Source of the DNA: Leisingera sp. ANG59
GTDB taxonomy: Bacteria; Pseudomonadota; Alphaproteobacteria; Rhodobacterales; Rhodobacteraceae
NCBI RefSeq assembly: GCF_013317235.1
Contig: NZ_WLCM01000010.1
Location: forward strand, 1 to 64,000
Direction: 5' to 3'
Length of the DNA stretch: 64,000 nt
Shown here piece by piece: positions 44,204 to 54,602 of this stretch (positions within the stretch are counted from its first letter, which is position 1; every line of letters begins with the position of its first letter). The translations under genes and the position numbers were made by a program. The notes beneath the pieces were generated by a model, which saw nothing but the letters and a program-made list of their open reading frames with translations, was not told the origin of the DNA and searched no databases.

Positions 44204-44461
44204 TTACGCTTTTTCCAGAACCAGCTTGTCGATCCCGGCAACAATTGCCGCGACATTGGAAATGTCAAACTCGCTTTTCTCAGGCTCATTGGCGTTGAAG
44301 GGAATCGAAATGTCGAACTCTTCCTCGATCGCGAAGATGCTTTCGACCACGCCCAAGCTGTCGATGCCCAGATCCTCAAGCGTGCTGTCGAGGGTCACAT
44401 CCGACGGCTCCAGAACTGCCTGTTCGGCTATGATTGCAATGACCTTGTCCTGCGTGCTCAT
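44204..44461 (-). CDS. Acyl carrier protein (specialised copy)
   Basis: Acidic protein of 85 aa with the phosphopantetheine attachment Ser in LEDLGIDSLGVVESIF (Ser35). Slightly longer than housekeeping AcpP, with an insertion IPFNANEPEKSEFDISN before the last helix. Lies between lpxD and the FabF-type gene, all on the same strand. Confidence 0.93.
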   Translation of the reverse strand: MSTQDKVIAIIAEQAVLEPSDVTLDSTLEDLGIDSLGVVESIFAIEEEFDISIPFNANEPEKSEFDISNVAAIVAGIDKLVLEKA

Positions 44462-44509
44462 GTGAAGATCCTCGATTTTCTGCCTGAGGCTGATGTAGGT
44501 ATTAGCCGG

Positions 44510-45583
44510 TTACTTGAAAACAGCCTTTTTTAACAATTCGATGTCACGCATCAAACGCGGCAGGCGGCGTTGTGCTTTGTACATCTCGGTGTTGGTCTCC
44601 ATCTTGACAGCGGGATAGCCCATGATGACACGGCCCGCCGGCACATTGGACAGGATCTTGGTGCCGCCGCCGGCAATCACCCCGTCGCCGATGAAAATAT
44701 TGTCGACCACACCGCACTGGCCGCCAAGCACGACGTTGTTGCCAATGTCCACCGACCCGGAAATCCCGGTCTGGCCGCACAGCAGGCAATCATTGCCGAC
44801 GCGGGTGTTGTGGCCGACATGCACGAGGTTGTCGAGCTTGCTGCCGCCGCCGATAACCGTGTCGCGGATGGTGCCGTTGTCGATGGTGCAGTTGGATCCG
44901 ATCTCCACATCATCACCAATTGTGACAGCGCCCAGCGAATGGATACGGATCCAGGATTGCGCCTTGGCCTCCCCCTGGTCGCCTAGGGTCTTGCGCACAT
45001 TTTCTGCACCGGAGACTTCGGGAGTGACATAGGAAAAACCATCGCCGCCGACCCGCGCTCCGGGCTGTGCGCGGAAGCGGTCGCCAATGGTTGCTCGGGC
45101 GCCGATTGAGACCATTTCGCGCAGATGCGCGTCCTCACCGATAGCGGCGTCTGCCCCGACATAGCAGTGCGGGCCAATCTCGGATCGGGCGCCGATCTTG
45201 GCGCCCGCCCCGATCACGGCCAGCGGACCGACTGAGACATCTTCGCCCAATACTGCCGTGGGATCGATGACGGCGGATGGATGAATACCCTTTGGGAAAC
45301 CCTGGCCGCGGTCCAGCATTGCAGTCACACCCGACATGGCCATGCGCGGGCGCGAGGCAAAGATTGCCGCTTTGAGCCCAAACGACTGCCAGTCCGCTCC
45401 TTCCCAAAGAATGGCAGCCAGAGCCTGGCTTTCCTTCAGGCCGTCGGCATACTTCGGCGCCATTGCCATGGCCAGCTGACCTGCCTGCGCGTCCTGAGGC
45501 TCCGCCGCTTCTGCAACTAGCAGGTCAAGGTCGCCCTCGGCATCAGCGCCCAGAGACTCGGCGATCTGGCGGATTGTGAACAT
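44510..45583 (-). CDS. lpxD: UDP-3-O-acylglucosamine N-acyltransferase (LpxD-like)
   Basis: Lipid A biosynthesis enzyme of 357 aa. A short N-terminal uridine-binding domain (residues 1-95) is followed by a left-handed beta-helix of hexapeptide repeats (GEDVSVGPLAVIGAGAKIGA and many more). The catalytic His is in LVHVGHNTRVG. The start MFTIRQIAESLGAD is the family N-terminus; the open frame upstream of it is unrelated. A standard lpxD usually sits with bamA-fabZ-lpxA, so this may be a second, dedicated paralog. Confidence 0.88.
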   Translation of the reverse strand: MFTIRQIAESLGADAEGDLDLLVAEAAEPQDAQAGQLAMAMAPKYADGLKESQALAAILWEGADWQSFGLKAAIFASRPRMAMSGVTAMLDRGQGFPKGIHPSAVIDPTAVLGEDVSVGPLAVIGAGAKIGARSEIGPHCYVGADAAIGEDAHLREMVSIGARATIGDRFRAQPGARVGGDGFSYVTPEVSGAENVRKTLGDQGEAKAQSWIRIHSLGAVTIGDDVEIGSNCTIDNGTIRDTVIGGGSKLDNLVHVGHNTRVGNDCLLCGQTGISGSVDIGNNVVLGGQCGVVDNIFIGDGVIAGGGTKILSNVPAGRVIMGYPAVKMETNTEMYKAQRRLPRLMRDIELLKKAVFK

Positions 45584-45621
45584 GTCAGGCCCTCTCAGAA
45601 TATCCTGTATGGGCCTGACAT

Positions 45622-47250
45622 TTACCCCTGAACGCTGGGCAGCACCACCCCTGCCCGTTCCAGTGCCGCCCAGACTTTGGCGTCGCGGCCATAGACATCC
45701 CGGCGGAACTCGGCGCGGCCTTTGCCGGACACCACGGCGGTCCGGTAAATAATGTGCACCGGCACTTTCGTCTGAAGCTCGACCTTGGTTTCTTTGCCCG
45801 AATTCAGAATGCGGTGAAAGAAATCCTTGGGATTCTCGGTCTGCTTGGCCAGCAGCGCATAAGCAAACTCGAACGGCTGGGCCAGACGGATGCAACCATG
45901 CGAAAAGGCGCGAACCTCGCGGGCAAACAGGCTCTTCTGCGGGGTGTCGTGCAGATAGATGTTGTATTTGTTCGGGAACATGAATTTGACCAGCCCCAGC
46001 GCGTTGCGGCTGCTGGGCGGCTGTCGCATGGAGAATGGGAAATTCCGCGCCGTGTATTGCGAGAAGTCTGCCGAACCGCGGTTCACAACCCGTCCGCGCC
46101 GGTCGGTGATCTGGATGTGTCCAACGGCGTTCGGGTTGTTCTTCAGCTTCGGCAGGTATTCCTTGGTGATAATCGAGCGCGGAACATACCAGCTCGGGTT
46201 GATCACCATATGCTCCATCTCGTCGGAAAACTCGGGGCTGCGGCGGTCGTGTGTGTTTTTTCCGATCACCGAGCGGGTCTCAAAAGTCACATCACCATTG
46301 TCGACGATCTTGGCGGTGAAATCGGTCTGGTTCACCAGAATATGCCGTTCTCCGCGATCAGGTGTCAGCCAGCGTTCCCGCTCCATCGCTATGATGACAG
46401 ACTTGAGGCGGGCGCTGACAGGCTTGTTGATCTCATCAATCGTGCCGGGCCCAGCCACACCATCGGTTTCCAAACCGTGATCGGACTGGAAACTTTGCAC
46501 GGCCTTCTCAAGGGCCGCGTCATAGGTCCGGGCGGCACTGCGCGGCAGGTAGCCCATCAGCATCAGCCGGTTGCGCAACGCTATCACGGCCGGGCCCTGA
46601 TCTCCTGCTTCAAGTTTCTTGGCATTCACGGCCGGGCCCCAGCCGCCGGCAGCCATGACCTGCTCCAGCCGCAGCTTTTCCCGCATCAGCCCGCGGTATT
46701 GCGGAGAAGCCGGAACGAGGCTGCGCAGATAGGCATAGGGCTGGGTGTCACGGATCCCGGCCAGGAAACTGGCCCCGTCCACAGTATGCTTCTTGCGCAC
46801 CATGCCTGCGTCGATTTGCGACGGCACCAGAAGCCCGGTCTGCAGATCTGTGGCATATTGCACCAAGGCCCGGCTCAGCGCTGCCTCGACGTTGCCGATG
46901 TCACGGGTCGTGCGCACATCGCGCATCTGCTCAATCAGCGCGCTGACCTCGGCAGAGCGGTCCGGCAGGCCATGTGCTTGAGTGTCACCCAACGCTGCCA
47001 AAAGGGCATTGCGGCGCTGGCGGGACGCCTCATCCTGACCGGTCCAGATCGCCTGGTAACCGTTATTGCGGTAGAATTCCGCCACAGCGTCGCTGCCGTA
47101 GGCCGCCTCGGCGACCGCTTGGCGGAAAGCTGCCGAAACGTCTGCCTGTGCTGAACCGGAAACAGCCCCGGCGGACAAACCGCCCAGTGCAAGGGCAAAC
47201 AGCCCGGCCTTGATCCCTGGCAAGAAGTTTCCTGCAGTCGCACGAGTCAT
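45622..47250 (-). CDS. L,D-transpeptidase (YcbB/LdtD-like)
   Basis: Peptidoglycan cross-linking enzyme of 542 aa that makes 3-3 bridges. Signal sequence around NFLPGIKAGLFALALGGLSAG, peptidoglycan-binding repeat (GYLPRSAARTYDAALEKAVQ, SFQSDHGLETDGVAGPGT) and YkuD catalytic domain with the Cys in FSHGCIRLAQPFEFA. The start at 47250 gives the best signal peptide. Same strand as lpxD (38 bp apart), divergent from the DUF882 gene. Confidence 0.92.
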   Translation of the reverse strand: MTRATAGNFLPGIKAGLFALALGGLSAGAVSGSAQADVSAAFRQAVAEAAYGSDAVAEFYRNNGYQAIWTGQDEASRQRRNALLAALGDTQAHGLPDRSAEVSALIEQMRDVRTTRDIGNVEAALSRALVQYATDLQTGLLVPSQIDAGMVRKKHTVDGASFLAGIRDTQPYAYLRSLVPASPQYRGLMREKLRLEQVMAAGGWGPAVNAKKLEAGDQGPAVIALRNRLMLMGYLPRSAARTYDAALEKAVQSFQSDHGLETDGVAGPGTIDEINKPVSARLKSVIIAMERERWLTPDRGERHILVNQTDFTAKIVDNGDVTFETRSVIGKNTHDRRSPEFSDEMEHMVINPSWYVPRSIITKEYLPKLKNNPNAVGHIQITDRRGRVVNRGSADFSQYTARNFPFSMRQPPSSRNALGLVKFMFPNKYNIYLHDTPQKSLFAREVRAFSHGCIRLAQPFEFAYALLAKQTENPKDFFHRILNSGKETKVELQTKVPVHIIYRTAVVSGKGRAEFRRDVYGRDAKVWAALERAGVVLPSVQG

Positions 47251-47595
47251 ATTTCCGGTCCTTGCGCCGATTTTTGTCAATTCTGGCAGTGCCTAAATGA
47301 AATTCTGGTAAATGCCAGCCGCTGTTGTCCATTCACAATTGCGAAAAGTCAGCTTTGATGCAGCAATGCCGCGTCTATGAAACCCGGCGGCAACAGTCTC
47401 GGGGAAAAGTTCCCCGGACCTCCCCTTATGCGCAAAAAATCGCCGAAAACCGGGCTATCCGTTACAGCGCGGCAAAGAAATGTTGGATCAGGATTCTCTG
47501 TATGCCATACATGCCGCACGTTAACTCAGATCGTTAACGAGCCCGTAACATCGGGCACTAGGCAGGACAAAAGCGTACGGGACGGCGCAGTGACA
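47251..47595. promoter_or_regulatory. Divergent promoter region of two cell-wall genes
   Basis: 345 bp between the L,D-transpeptidase and DUF882 genes with no supported ORF. It contains two GTTAAC palindromes at 47520-47525 and 47533-47538, 13 bp apart, about 60 bp before the DUF882 gene. TTAA pairs resemble cell-cycle CtrA sites, but the spacing (9 rather than 7) is wrong for the consensus. Confidence 0.35.
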
Positions 47596-48165
47596 ATGGC
47601 AAAAACCACGGGCACGGGGATTTCCCGGCGTTCTCTTTTGGGTGTGTTTGCGGCAACCGCAGTGGCAGCAGCCCCGACTTTCTCCAATGCAGCAGGCTTT
47701 CTTCGCGGCGGCGGTGATATCCGGCGCATCCGGATGTACTCGGGCCGCACCGGGGAGCGCCTGGACATGGTGTACTGGATCGACGGCGACTACATCAAAG
47801 ATGCAGTCAAGGAAATCAATCACTTCATGCGAGACTGGCGCACTGATGAGGTCAAGAGCATCGACCTGCGGACCATTGACATCATGGCGGCCTCCCACAA
47901 CCTGCTGGATGTGAACGAGCCCTATATGCTGCTGTCCGGCTACCGCAGCCCCAAAACCAACGCCATGCTGCGCAGCCGCTCTCGCGGGGTCGCGAAGAAC
48001 TCTCTACACATGCGCGGCCAAGCCGCCGATCTTCGTCTGGCCTCCCGCTCCGTGTCCCAGATGGCACAAGCCGCCGAGGCGTGCCACGCCGGCGGTGTTG
48101 GTAAATACCATCGTTCGAATTTTGTGCATATGGATTGCGGCGTTGTCCGCACTTGGCGCGGCTGA
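47596..48165 (+). CDS. DUF882/YcbK-family (M15-like) murein-associated protein, Tat-exported
   Basis: Protein of 189 aa with a Tat signal (GISRRSLLGVFAATAVAAAP). The peptidase-M15-like core has LSGYRSPKTNAMLRSRSRGVAKNSLHMRGQAADLRL, in which the H-x6-D arrangement is the zinc site, and NFVHMDCG near the end supplies the third ligand. The family trims or binds peptidoglycan. ATG at 47596 chosen; an in-frame GTG lies 6 nt upstream. Divergent from an L,D-transpeptidase, as in many alphaproteobacteria. Confidence 0.88.
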   Translation: MAKTTGTGISRRSLLGVFAATAVAAAPTFSNAAGFLRGGGDIRRIRMYSGRTGERLDMVYWIDGDYIKDAVKEINHFMRDWRTDEVKSIDLRTIDIMAASHNLLDVNEPYMLLSGYRSPKTNAMLRSRSRGVAKNSLHMRGQAADLRLASRSVSQMAQAAEACHAGGVGKYHRSNFVHMDCGVVRTWRG

Positions 48166-48191
48166 ACGCACCAGCCTTTGCGTAAATGCAT

Positions 48192-48219
48192 GCCTGCACA
48201 CCCGGTGCAGGCATTTTTT
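48192..48219 (+). terminator. Rho-independent terminator of the DUF882 gene
   Basis: GCCTGCAC-ACCCG-GTGCAGGC then ATTTTTTG. Confidence 0.88.
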
Positions 48220-48334
48220 GTTTCCGGGATACCCAAGCGAAGCCGCAAATTCCGGCCGATGTCAGGAAATTAGAAACAGGCAGTTTTTCCCGTTGCAGAG
48301 GCAATCAAGCACGGGTATACCCCGGCTCAACAAC

Positions 48335-48411
<77 letters not shown>

Positions 48412-48515
48412 TTTTCTGCTAAAAAGTATCAAAAAGTCTCGCCTCTTTAAGGCTTCTTAAAGGGCGTGATGTTAGCAACACTGGCTACAGTTCTTGGTGC
48501 GGCCAGCGAGGCAGA

Positions 48516-48848
48516 ATGGTACATTCAAACTCTATATTCCGCGAAGCGGAACCGACAGAACCCCGGCTTCGACTGAACTTGCAGTGTTCCCTCAATCTCT
48601 CCGGATCCAGACTGGACGCCGCGCTGTACAACATCAGCTACAGCGGCTTTGCTGTCCGCCTGCCGGAAGGGCAAAACACTTTCCCTCTCGCTGAACTAAA
48701 GTCTGTGACCATCGAGCAAATCGACGAGTTTGAGGTATGCGCCCGCTGGCGCAAGGACGACAGGATAGGCTTCAAATTTCTGAGCAAGCGCGGCGCCCGT
48801 CCGGTGCTGGATGAATTTTTTGCCGGAATTGGAGAGTACCCGACCTGA
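48516..48848 (+). CDS. PilZ-domain protein
   Basis: Single-domain protein of 110 aa. The N-terminal Arg-containing segment (EPRLRLNLQCSLNL) and DAALYNISYSGFAVRLP, which corresponds to the D/NxSxxG part of the c-di-GMP site, indicate PilZ. Arg spacing in the RxxxR part is unusual (RLRLN), so c-di-GMP binding is likely but not certain. Stands alone after the tRNA. Confidence 0.75.
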   Translation: MVHSNSIFREAEPTEPRLRLNLQCSLNLSGSRLDAALYNISYSGFAVRLPEGQNTFPLAELKSVTIEQIDEFEVCARWRKDDRIGFKFLSKRGARPVLDEFFAGIGEYPT

Positions 48849-48879
48849 CATCGCCGCCGGTTATTCTTCCCAATAATCT

Positions 48880-49752
48880 TTACAAGTTCTGGAGCGCTGC
48901 GGTGAGTGATGCCAGAACTTCAGCCTGCCGCTTGGATTTTCCCAGGCTGGCGGGCCAGGTCATCCAGTAGCCGTCGATGGTGGCCAGCTCCGGAGCCGCA
49001 ACACATTCGAGCTGCCCGGTCTGCAACAGGCTGGATGCCAAAGCCCTGGAACCCAGAACCACCCCAATGCCCAGCCGCGCCGCCCGCAGCGCGTGCCCCA
49101 TGGAATCGACGGAGACCGGCCCCATCTCCGGCTCGCCTTCGCCGGTCACACGTGCCCATTCGGACCAGCCCGGCCGCTCGCCGCGCAGCTCGATCGCCGG
49201 AAGGCTGCGCCAGGCTTTCGCATGTTCCGGTGCCGTCATCGGCTGCAGAACCTCATTGGCCAGCAGAACACCTTCACGCCGGTCCCAAACACCGCGCCCG
49301 TAGCGGATATGCAAAGCCCGGTCGGCAGCCTCAAAGTCCTGCCGCTTGGGCACGGTTTCCGTGACAATCCGCATGTCAGGATAGTTTTCAGAAAACACAG
49401 TAAGCCGCGGCAGCAGCAGCATTTCCAGATGGGACGGCTGCGCGGCAATACGCAGCTCCCTGACGCTGTGTCCGAACAGATTCTCAGTTCCCTGCTCAAG
49501 GGCGCGCAGGGAATCATGCACCAGCGGCAAATAGCTTTCACCGTCCACTGTCAGCGAAACGCCGCGGGCCGAACGGATGAACAATTGCCGCCCGAGCCAG
49601 GATTCCAGGTTGCGGATCCGCTGGCTTACGGCAGCCTGCGTTGCGCCGAATTCCTCTGCAGCAGCAGTAAAGCTGCCGTGGCGGCCTGCGGCCTCAAACA
49701 CCTTCAGCCAGTCCAGAGGCGGCAATCCCTGCCTAGTCACTTTCTTCGGCAT
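48880..49752 (-). CDS. LysR-family regulator divergent from tmpA
   Basis: Protein of 290 aa, GcvA-like: HTH at residues 12-70 (LDWLKVFEAAGRHGSFTAAA, EEFGATQAAVSQRIRNLESWLG) and an effector domain from about 95. Its ATG is 100 bp from tmpA on the opposite strand, the standard LysR layout, so it probably senses the phosphonate or betaine and controls the tmp operon. A T-N11-A box abuts its start codon. Confidence 0.88.
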   Translation of the reverse strand: MPKKVTRQGLPPLDWLKVFEAAGRHGSFTAAAEEFGATQAAVSQRIRNLESWLGRQLFIRSARGVSLTVDGESYLPLVHDSLRALEQGTENLFGHSVRELRIAAQPSHLEMLLLPRLTVFSENYPDMRIVTETVPKRQDFEAADRALHIRYGRGVWDRREGVLLANEVLQPMTAPEHAKAWRSLPAIELRGERPGWSEWARVTGEGEPEMGPVSVDSMGHALRAARLGIGVVLGSRALASSLLQTGQLECVAAPELATIDGYWMTWPASLGKSKRQAEVLASLTAALQNL

Positions 49753-49764
49753 TAGAAAACCTAA
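49752..49764. promoter_or_regulatory. LysR-type box TTAG-N5-CTAA between the regulator and tmpA
   Basis: 13-bp dyad with the T-N11-A pattern of LysR sites, starting at the first base of the regulator's ATG. No Pho box was seen in the whole 49753-49851 gap. Confidence 0.45.
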
Positions 49765-50985
<1,221 letters not shown>

Positions 50986-50988
50986 GCG

Positions 50989-51594
50989 ATGAGCAAGCCA
51001 GACGTCAGCCAGCTGAACCGGGACAATATCGTAGACTTCATTGGTGGCATCTTTGACCGCCGCGGCGATGAGGAATACCTGGGCGAGCCGGTCACCATGG
51101 CCGAGCACATGCTGCAGGGCGCCACCATCGCCGAGGCGAACGGCCAGCCGGAAGAGATCATCGTGGGGGCGCTCCTCCACGATATCGGCCATTTCACCAG
51201 CGAGTTCGGCACTTTCTCCATGGACGACACCGAGGACCGCTATCACGAGGAAGCCGGAGCCGAAGTTCTGGAACAGTTTTTCCCGTCGGTGATCACCGAT
51301 TGCGTCCGTTACCATGTGGCCGCCAAGCGCTATCTTTGCGCCACCAAGCCGGAGTATTTCAACCGTTTATCAGAGGCTTCGATCCATTCCCTGAACCTGC
51401 AGGGCGGGCCGATGAATGCGGAGGAAGTGGCCGAGTTCAAGAAGAACCCGAACCTCAAGCAGATTATCGCGGTGCGCTATCTGGATGAGGCTGGCAAACG
51501 CGACGACATGGACACTCCGGATTACTGGCACTTTGCGCCGATGGTCCAGCGGATGGTGGACAAGCACATGGGAACGGGAGGTTCCGCAAAATGA
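50989..51594 (+). CDS. tmpB: (R)-1-hydroxy-2-(trimethylammonio)ethylphosphonate oxygenase TmpB (HD domain)
   Basis: HD-domain mixed-valent di-iron oxygenase of 201 aa, homologous to PhnZ. In the known pathway it cleaves the C-P bond of the TmpA product to give glycine betaine and phosphate. Expected di-iron ligands are all present: His40, His64-Asp65 (GALLHDIGHF), His86 (EDRYHEEAG), His109 (VRYHVAAKR) and Asp166 (VRYLDEAG). Tyr30 and Glu33 (EEYLGEPVTMAEH) match the Y-x2-E pair of PhnZ. Begins 3 bp after tmpA; the next gene overlaps its stop (ATGA). Confidence 0.88.
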   Translation: MSKPDVSQLNRDNIVDFIGGIFDRRGDEEYLGEPVTMAEHMLQGATIAEANGQPEEIIVGALLHDIGHFTSEFGTFSMDDTEDRYHEEAGAEVLEQFFPSVITDCVRYHVAAKRYLCATKPEYFNRLSEASIHSLNLQGGPMNAEEVAEFKKNPNLKQIIAVRYLDEAGKRDDMDTPDYWHFAPMVQRMVDKHMGTGGSAK

Positions 51595-52256
51595 GCGCGC
51601 CCGAGTATATCTTTGAGGCCAGCACCAAACCCTCGCTGCCCTGGCATGAGGTTCCGCTGATCCGGGCCACCGAGGAAAGCGTCAAAGGCTATGGCTGCCT
51701 GGTGGACGATCCGGAAAACTTCGAGATCGAAATCGTGCAATGGCCCGCGCAAGGCTGGCGGCCGATTGACGACGGCACCGGCGACGAGGCCGGCTGGGTC
51801 GAAGGCACCTTCCGCGGTGGCTGGCTTGGCGATGTGCTCTATGGCGAGAACGAAGCGGTCAACGGCAATTATGTTCTGGGCTGGTCCACTGACCCGCAGC
51901 AGGCGAAGATTGAAGCGCAAACAGCACCGCGGGACCAGGTGCTGTTGTGGCACATGAACTACCATCCCGACGGCGGTCAGCTGTTCTACCCGCTGGACAA
52001 CAAGCCATTCATAATTCCGGCCGCTCTCCCCGGTGATGATCTAACACCGGAAAAAGTTGTCGCGTTCTGGTGCGATGGCTCCAAGGGTCTCTATATCCAC
52101 CCGAACATCTGGCACGAGGGTATCTTCCCTGTGGAGGACAGCCAGCGCTTCCTCGACCGCCAAGGCAAGGTGCATGCAAGGGTCAGCTGTGATGTCGGCA
52201 AGGAATTCGGCGTCTACCTGTCCTGCCCGCTGCGCGAAGACAAGATCCGCAGCTGA
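51591..52256 (+). CDS. Ureidoglycolate-lyase (AllA)-family cupin protein in the tmp operon
   Basis: Protein of 221 aa of the AllA family: a beta-barrel core with LLWHMNYHPDGGQLFYPLDNKPFIIP and VAFWCDGSKGLYIHPNIWHEGIFPV, corresponding to the D(G)xQGxxYxxGxWH part of ureidoglycolate lyase. Longer than E. coli AllA (160 aa) owing to an N-terminal region (residues 1-75). Coupled to tmpB by an ATGA overlap; a terminator follows. No purine-degradation genes are nearby, so a role with the phosphonate or its products is more likely, but none is known to me. Confidence 0.75.
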   Translation: MSAPEYIFEASTKPSLPWHEVPLIRATEESVKGYGCLVDDPENFEIEIVQWPAQGWRPIDDGTGDEAGWVEGTFRGGWLGDVLYGENEAVNGNYVLGWSTDPQQAKIEAQTAPRDQVLLWHMNYHPDGGQLFYPLDNKPFIIPAALPGDDLTPEKVVAFWCDGSKGLYIHPNIWHEGIFPVEDSQRFLDRQGKVHARVSCDVGKEFGVYLSCPLREDKIRS

Positions 52257-52275
52257 CATCCTGTATCCAAACAAA

Positions 52276-52306
52276 AACGGCGCCGGTAACGGGCGCCGTT
52301 TTCCTT
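52276..52306. terminator. Bidirectional terminator between the tmp operon and sufS
   Basis: AACGGCGCC-GGTAACG-GGCGCCGTT, flanked by AAAAA on the left and TTCCTTT on the right, so it can serve both converging operons. Confidence 0.88.
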
Positions 52307-52322
52307 TGGTCCGCCTCTTCGC

Positions 52323-53535
<1,213 letters not shown>

Positions 53536-53543
<8 letters not shown>

Positions 53544-54120
53544 TTTCGGGAAGTCCCAGATTGGCTGGGCCGATCAGACCCACGATAAAGAGAAGGGCAA
53601 AGACCAGGATCATGCTGGCCATCAATACCACCCCGAGCGAACGCCAGACGGAACCGAAACGGTGCGCCGCATTGACGAAATGCAGGAGGATGAAGAACAC
53701 AACGATATTGGCTGCAATATTCAGCAGTGCAGCCAGCGAGGGCATCACCAGAAAGACAACCACGATGGCGCCATTCAGCCCCGCTTGCAGCAGCTGCAGC
53801 CAGGTGACGAGCGCCAGCAGCGCGGGCAGGTTTCCCTGGCCGCCCAGCCAGCGGCCGGTCGACGACAGCATGGCGATGAAGCAGAGTTGCAGCGCCAGAA
53901 CCATGGCGAAATAAACGCCTGGCGTGAACCGTGGCAGCAGGACCTCTGGCGGCAGCGGAAACAGGATTTTCTGCAGGGTGTAGACGAAGGTGTTCAACAC
54001 CACGGACAGCAGAAAGGCGGTCCACAGCGCCTCCCTCGGCCAGTCCCGGGCCAGGATCTGCTGCGCTGCATCACGCGGTGATTTCAGCGTCAGCAGGGCA
54101 AAGGAGGCCAGCGCATTCAT
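53536..54120 (-). CDS. Yip1-family membrane protein
   Basis: Protein of 194 aa with about five transmembrane helices (LWTAFLLSVVLNTFVYTL, FAMVLALQLCFIAML, LNGAIVVVFLVMPSLAALLN, IAANIVVFFILL, SMILVFALLFIVGLIGP). ATG at 54120 overlaps the stop of the preceding Yip1 gene (ATGA). Two adjacent Yip1 genes within the suf operon recur in Rhodobacterales; their role is unknown. Confidence 0.8.
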
Positions 54121-54602
54121 GGCTTGGCCCAATAGCCCTGGACCATGCCGGATACCCAGAACCAGAAGAACACGGCGCACCAAAGGGCCCCCACCAGGTT
54201 CAATGCTGCGCCGGGGCCGATGAAACCGGCCACCAGGCCGTTCAGCAGCATCAGCGGGCTGGCCGCCAGGAAAGCCCAGAACAAAGCCAGCCGCGCACGG
54301 TAGGCATCGCCCTGCCCGCCCATGGCGCGCGCAATCCAATGGGCGACCAGCGCCAGCACATACAGCAGCAGCGGCGCGATGAAGACCAGCGCCAGCAGTG
54401 ATCCGCCCAGCAGCATGTTCAGCTCCTGGCCGGTCAGATGCGCCTCGCGCGCCAGTTTCGGCATCTGCGCCACAAAGGTCAGCACGCAGCCTGCAATCAG
54501 GAACACCAGCAGCCGGTCCTCGCGGGCGCCCATGCTCAGAAGCCGCGCAAAGACCTTGCGCGGCCCCCTGTAGGTCGCGGGGATATCCGTGGTGACGGAC
54601 AT
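54117..54602 (-). CDS. Yip1-family membrane protein
   Basis: Protein of 161 aa with about four transmembrane helices (LLVFLIAGCVLTFVAQM, LGGSLLALVFIAPLLLYVLALVAH, LFWAFLAASPLMLLNGLVAGFIG, LVGALWCAVFFWFWVSGM). Start overlaps the sufD stop by one base. Paralogous in layout to its downstream neighbour. Confidence 0.8.
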   Translation of the reverse strand: MSVTTDIPATYRGPRKVFARLLSMGAREDRLLVFLIAGCVLTFVAQMPKLAREAHLTGQELNMLLGGSLLALVFIAPLLLYVLALVAHWIARAMGGQGDAYRARLALFWAFLAASPLMLLNGLVAGFIGPGAALNLVGALWCAVFFWFWVSGMVQGYWAKP

